64,000 bases of DNA from Lichenostomus cassidix (Eukaryota > Chordata > Aves > Passeriformes > Meliphagidae): assembly GCA_008360975.2 (NCBI GenBank), contig CM039182.1:45644491-45708490 (forward strand), given 5' to 3'. Position 1 is the stretch's first letter, and every line of letters starts with the position of its first letter. The notes beneath the pieces were generated by a model. The model had not been told where the DNA came from. It made no database searches and was given only the letters and a program-made list of their open reading frames with translations. The position numbers were made by a program, and so were the translations under genes. This document shows, piece by piece, positions 61,201 through 64,000 of this stretch.

Positions 61201-62933
61201 GGGGTCCCCATGTTAAATAATGAGGCAGTTAGGTGTAGTTTGTGACATTTCCTTATGTTCTGTCTCTGCTCTGATGTTTAAGGATGTGTCTGTGGTTACA
61301 AGGTTTCATACCCCTTCTGTGTCTTCATTACCATTAACTGTGATAGCCATCACCATGGATACCAAAACTCTGGGAAGTTATATTTTCAAAATTTGCCAAG
61401 ATCTTGAACTCAGTGGTTCTTGGTCAAGGCAACCCACGCTGTAATTTGTAAGTTGGTGGGGAGGTAGTTTTTCACTGAGATGCTCAATTTGCCCCTCTTC
61501 AACTTCCACTGTGTGGTTTCCTGTTTTGATATAAACAGGATGGGAGGAGCGGGTGTAGTAGATTTGTGTTCTAATGATTATTTTATGCACTTCCATGAAG
61601 TATGTTGGCAATACTGGTAGACTAAACCATGCAGCTCAGATGGAGCTGCTGTGTAGGCTGTGATGGGTGTTGCTGAAAAAGCATCTGTTTTTAGTGAGGC
61701 AGTGCCATCACTGTAGGAATAGAAGGAAATGATTGAGTTGAAGAATTGATTGGAAAACCCACTGAAGCAAAAAATGTCTGAGTAGAAGCAAATTTACAGA
61801 GAGACCTGGACAAATTAGAGGACTAGACAATCACCAGCCATATGAAATTAAATAATCTGGATTCTGCACCTGGGGCAGTACAACCCTGGATGTATGGACA
61901 GACTGGGGAACAAGATGCTGGAGTGCAGCACCATGGGAAGGGACCTGGGACTCCTGGTCGATGGCAAGTTGAACATGAGTCAGCAGTGCCCTGGCAGCCA
62001 GGAGGGCCAACCCTGCCCTGGGGGGCATCAGGCACAGCATCATCAGCCGGGCAAGGGAGGGGATTGTCCTGTCCTGTTCTGCTCTGCACTGGGGCAGCCT
62101 CACCCCAAGTTCTGGTGGCAGTTTTGAGTGCTACAATATAAAAAAGACATTAAACTGTCAAAGAGTATCCAAAGGAGGGCCATGAGGATGGTGAAGGGCC
62201 TTGAGGGGAAGCCATATGAGGAGCAGCTGAGGTCACTTGGCTTGTTCAACCTGGAAGAGACTGAGGGGAAACCTCGCTGCAGTCTGCAACTTTCTCATGA
62301 GGGGAAGAGGAGGGGCAGACACTGATCTCTTTGGTGCAGTGTGACAGGACCTGAGGGAATGGCATGAAGCTCTGTCACAGGAGGCTTAGGTTGGATATTG
62401 GGGAAAGGTTCCTCACCCAGAGGGTGGTTGGCATTGGAACAGGCTCCCCAGGAAAGTGGTCACAGCACCAAACCTGACAGCATTCAAGAAGTATTTGGAC
62501 AATGTTCTCAGGTACACGGTGTGATTCTTGGGGTATCTTGTGCAGGACCAGAAGCTGGACTTTGATGATCGTAGTGAGTCCCTTCCAACTCAGGATATTC
62601 TATGATTCTATGATTCTAATTTATTTTGGGAGGGGAGGTGCTTGATATTTGGCAGTACATTACTTTTCTTCAACAAACATGTTTAAGCTTCTGCTAAAAC
62701 AACTGCTGTTTCTTACCAATTTTCTGCTGTAACACTTTTGTAGGTAAGGATATCCCTGGCCAAGCTTCCCTTGTCTTTGATGTGGTGTTGCTGGATCTAC
62801 ATAACCCCAAGGATGGTATTGTTATTGAGAACCAGCTCGTGCCTGAATCTTGCGAACGGAGAAGCCAGACAGGAGACTTTCTCCGATACCATTACAATGG
62901 CACACTTTTGGATGGCACATTATTTGATTCCAG
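54898..62933 (+). CDS. FKBP9: FKBP9, ER peptidyl-prolyl isomerase (5' part: exons 1-5; continues past the window)
   Basis: Exons 54898-55157, 59006-59151, 59758-59947, 60629-60774 and 62744-62933 (260, 146, 190, 146, 190 nt) join in phase to 310 codons plus two bases of the next. The family protein is about 570 residues, so slightly over half is here. Residues 1 to about 33 are a signal peptide with six consecutive Leu. FKBP domain 1 runs from [10 protein letters not shown] to [11 protein letters not shown], domain 2 from [10 protein letters not shown] to [11 protein letters not shown], and domain 3 begins at [10 protein letters not shown]. Domains 2 and 3 carry NGT glycosylation sequons. The rest of the FKBP repeats, EF-hands and ER-retention tail expected for the family lie to the right. 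It is expected to act in the ER lumen on proline isomerisation of secretory clients. No lesion was found. Confidence 0.95.
55158..59005 (+). other. FKBP9: FKBP9 intron 1
   Basis: 3.8 kb, AT-rich after the island. It contains an A-rich tract (57740-57772), an (AT)n inverted repeat (57991-58034) and a (CT)n tract followed by an A-run (about 58917-58943) shortly before exon 2. No coding sequence. Confidence 0.55.
57991..58034. repeat. AT-rich inverted repeat around (AT)n
   Basis: ACTTTTATAT (57991-58000) and its exact reverse complement ATATAAAAGT (58025-58034) flank an (AT)n core, allowing a hairpin or cruciform. Confidence 0.75.
59006..59151 (+). CDS. FKBP9: FKBP9 exon 2 (FKBP domain 1)
   Basis: The acceptor CTCCTTCAG ends at 59005. 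It encodes [33 protein letters not shown] and KLAYGSEGV, then one base of the next codon before a GTAAGT donor. Confidence 0.95.
59758..59947 (+). CDS. FKBP9: FKBP9 exon 3 (end of domain 1, start of domain 2)
   Basis: The acceptor GTTTTGTAG ends at 59757. It encodes [35 protein letters not shown] and [10 protein letters not shown]. The donor is TCAAG|GTATGC. The junction codon with exon 2 reads Pro. Confidence 0.95.
60629..60774 (+). CDS. FKBP9: FKBP9 exon 4 (FKBP domain 2)
   Basis: The acceptor ATGTTTAG ends at 60628. It encodes [33 protein letters not shown] and FLAYGEDGD. Its 146 nt equal exon 2. A run of about 22 T lies about 25 bp into the next intron. Confidence 0.95.
61790..62618 (+). 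repeat. CR1 LINE 3' end in FKBP9 intron 4, plus orientation
   Basis: GGAACAAGATGCTGGAGTGC, GGGACCTGGGACTCCTGGTC, GTCAGCAGTGCCCTGGCAGC and AGGAGGGCCATGAGGATGGT lead to CTATGATTCTATGATTCTA. It lies in the same orientation as the host gene, with frameshifted ORF2 remnants. It makes up about 40% of the intron. Confidence 0.93.
62744..62933 (+). CDS. FKBP9: FKBP9 exon 5 (end of domain 2, start of domain 3)
   Basis: The acceptor CTTTTGTAG ends at 62743. It encodes [30 protein letters not shown] and [18 protein letters not shown]. The donor is CCAG|GTAACC. Its 190 nt equal exon 3. Confidence 0.95.
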
Positions 62934-64000
62934 GTAACCAAACCACTCAGCTCTGCAGATTGCATTTCCTGTCTTGTCTGTGTAATGCCCAAACACAGTT
63001 CTTCGCTTTTCCTTCCTTTTTGAAAAATTTGAATCTTTTAAAAAGACTCATAGAAAGCTTTTCCTTATGGGAAGGAAAAGAGCTGTTTTGTACTATGACA
63101 TTGTCACAGACGCCATCTAGGGGTGGTGACCCACCCGGTGAAGTTGTGTGTGCTTTAGGCATGTGAGCCTGAAGACTCTTTGCCCCTTAGAGTTTATCTG
63201 CCAAATAGGTAATACCACTGAACAGAGGGAAAATAAACGTGATTTCCATTTTGTGTCCTGAGAATTGTGAGTCAATGTGCTAGTGGCTAGTGTGAGGGTA
63301 ATCTTATTTATACTTGAAAACTCTTTGCATTTTGAAGGCTAATGTATTTCAAGACTGAATTACTGAATTGCAGAATTCAACAACAGGGTTTCTGTGATAA
63401 AGCAACAGGGATTACTGTGACAGTAAACTCAAAGGAGCACATGAGCCTCATGTACAGAATAATATGATGAATAATTGTATTTGTAGCTTTGTACTTGTAG
63501 CTTCCTGTGACTTTTGTTTGCTTTTAGTTGAACAGTGCTTTACTATCCCACTCCAGCTTTCAGAAGAGCTGGCAGAAGTAGCTAAAAGGAGGTGAAAATG
63601 AGCCAATGTAAAATATTTTACAAAATAAGGTAGAGAAAAATGTTAAGTAGTACCACAGCAGCCATCACTGTAAACCTTGATTTACAATTTGTGAAAGCTT
63701 ATAGATTAAGAACTTAAAGCTTATCCACAGTGTACCTATTTCTCTTTTTTTTGAGATATAAGTGAGTATTGTCTGTAGTAATTAATTTTTGAAAGTAGCT
63801 GTAATATTTATATTAGGAAATAGTAGAGAAGTGCAAGAAATAGTAATAAGTGCTTTACAGACAGCAGCCTCTACATCATTCTGAAGTGCTGACAGTTGTT
63901 GGAGGGCTTGTTCATTAAAACATGGTGTTCTGACCTCCTGCAGAATTCATAGATGAAGAAATGGAGCAGCTGACAATAGGGGTTGAAGACCTTGGAGCTA
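62934..64000 (+). other. FKBP9: Start of FKBP9 intron 5
   Basis: From the GTAACC donor to the window edge I find no next FKBP9 exon (expected to open with the rest of domain 3) and no repeat of known family. Confidence 0.6.

Noticed and set aside
1..64000. tRNA, rRNA, snRNA genes or CRISPR arrays
   Set aside because: None recognised by eye. Short repeats here are tandem or interspersed eukaryotic repeats without CRISPR spacing. A tRNAscan-SE or Infernal run would be decisive.

Overview
This is a vertebrate nuclear window, almost certainly from a bird. Genes have GT-AG introns, promoters sit in sharp CpG islands within AT-rich DNA, and the recognisable interspersed repeats are nearly all CR1 LINEs with the ATTCTATG-type 3' end seen in avian genomes. 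There are no bacterial features. I cannot name the species.

Four protein genes can be rebuilt exon by exon, every junction agreeing in phase. From left to right they are KBTBD2 (minus, complete CDS, 2145-7205), BUC (Bucky ball/Velo1, plus, 18068-25190), RP9 (minus, complete CDS, 31285-37270) and FKBP9 (plus, first five coding exons, 54898-62933, running off the right edge). KBTBD2 and BUC are divergent around the CpG island at about 13.86-14.96 kb. BUC and RP9 converge tail to tail. RP9 and FKBP9 are divergent but separated by about 17 kb without a recognisable gene.

The genes are not a functional cluster. KBTBD2 is a CUL3 ubiquitin-ligase adaptor, BUC is the germ-plasm/Balbiani-body organiser of egg-laying vertebrates, RP9 is a splicing-associated nuclear protein, and FKBP9 is an ER prolyl isomerase. 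What they share is an old neighbourhood corresponding to human 7p14.3. The most interesting content is the apparently intact BUC gene. Its conserved tail is only recovered by splicing past an in-frame read-through stop. The position of intact RP9 beside FKBP9 and BUC is also notable.

Non-coding content: eight CR1 pieces (one about 1.5 kb with reverse-transcriptase remnants), a MIR-like ancient SINE in KBTBD2 intron 1, an 86-bp direct duplication of an unknown element at 15.2 and 16.5 kb, a roughly 37-bp GC-rich minisatellite in the RP9 promoter, several short tandem duplications, and a possible conserved non-coding element near 48.7-49.0 kb. All exon coordinates are hand-derived from splice motifs, reading phase and remembered family sequence. 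No alignment or transcript evidence was available.
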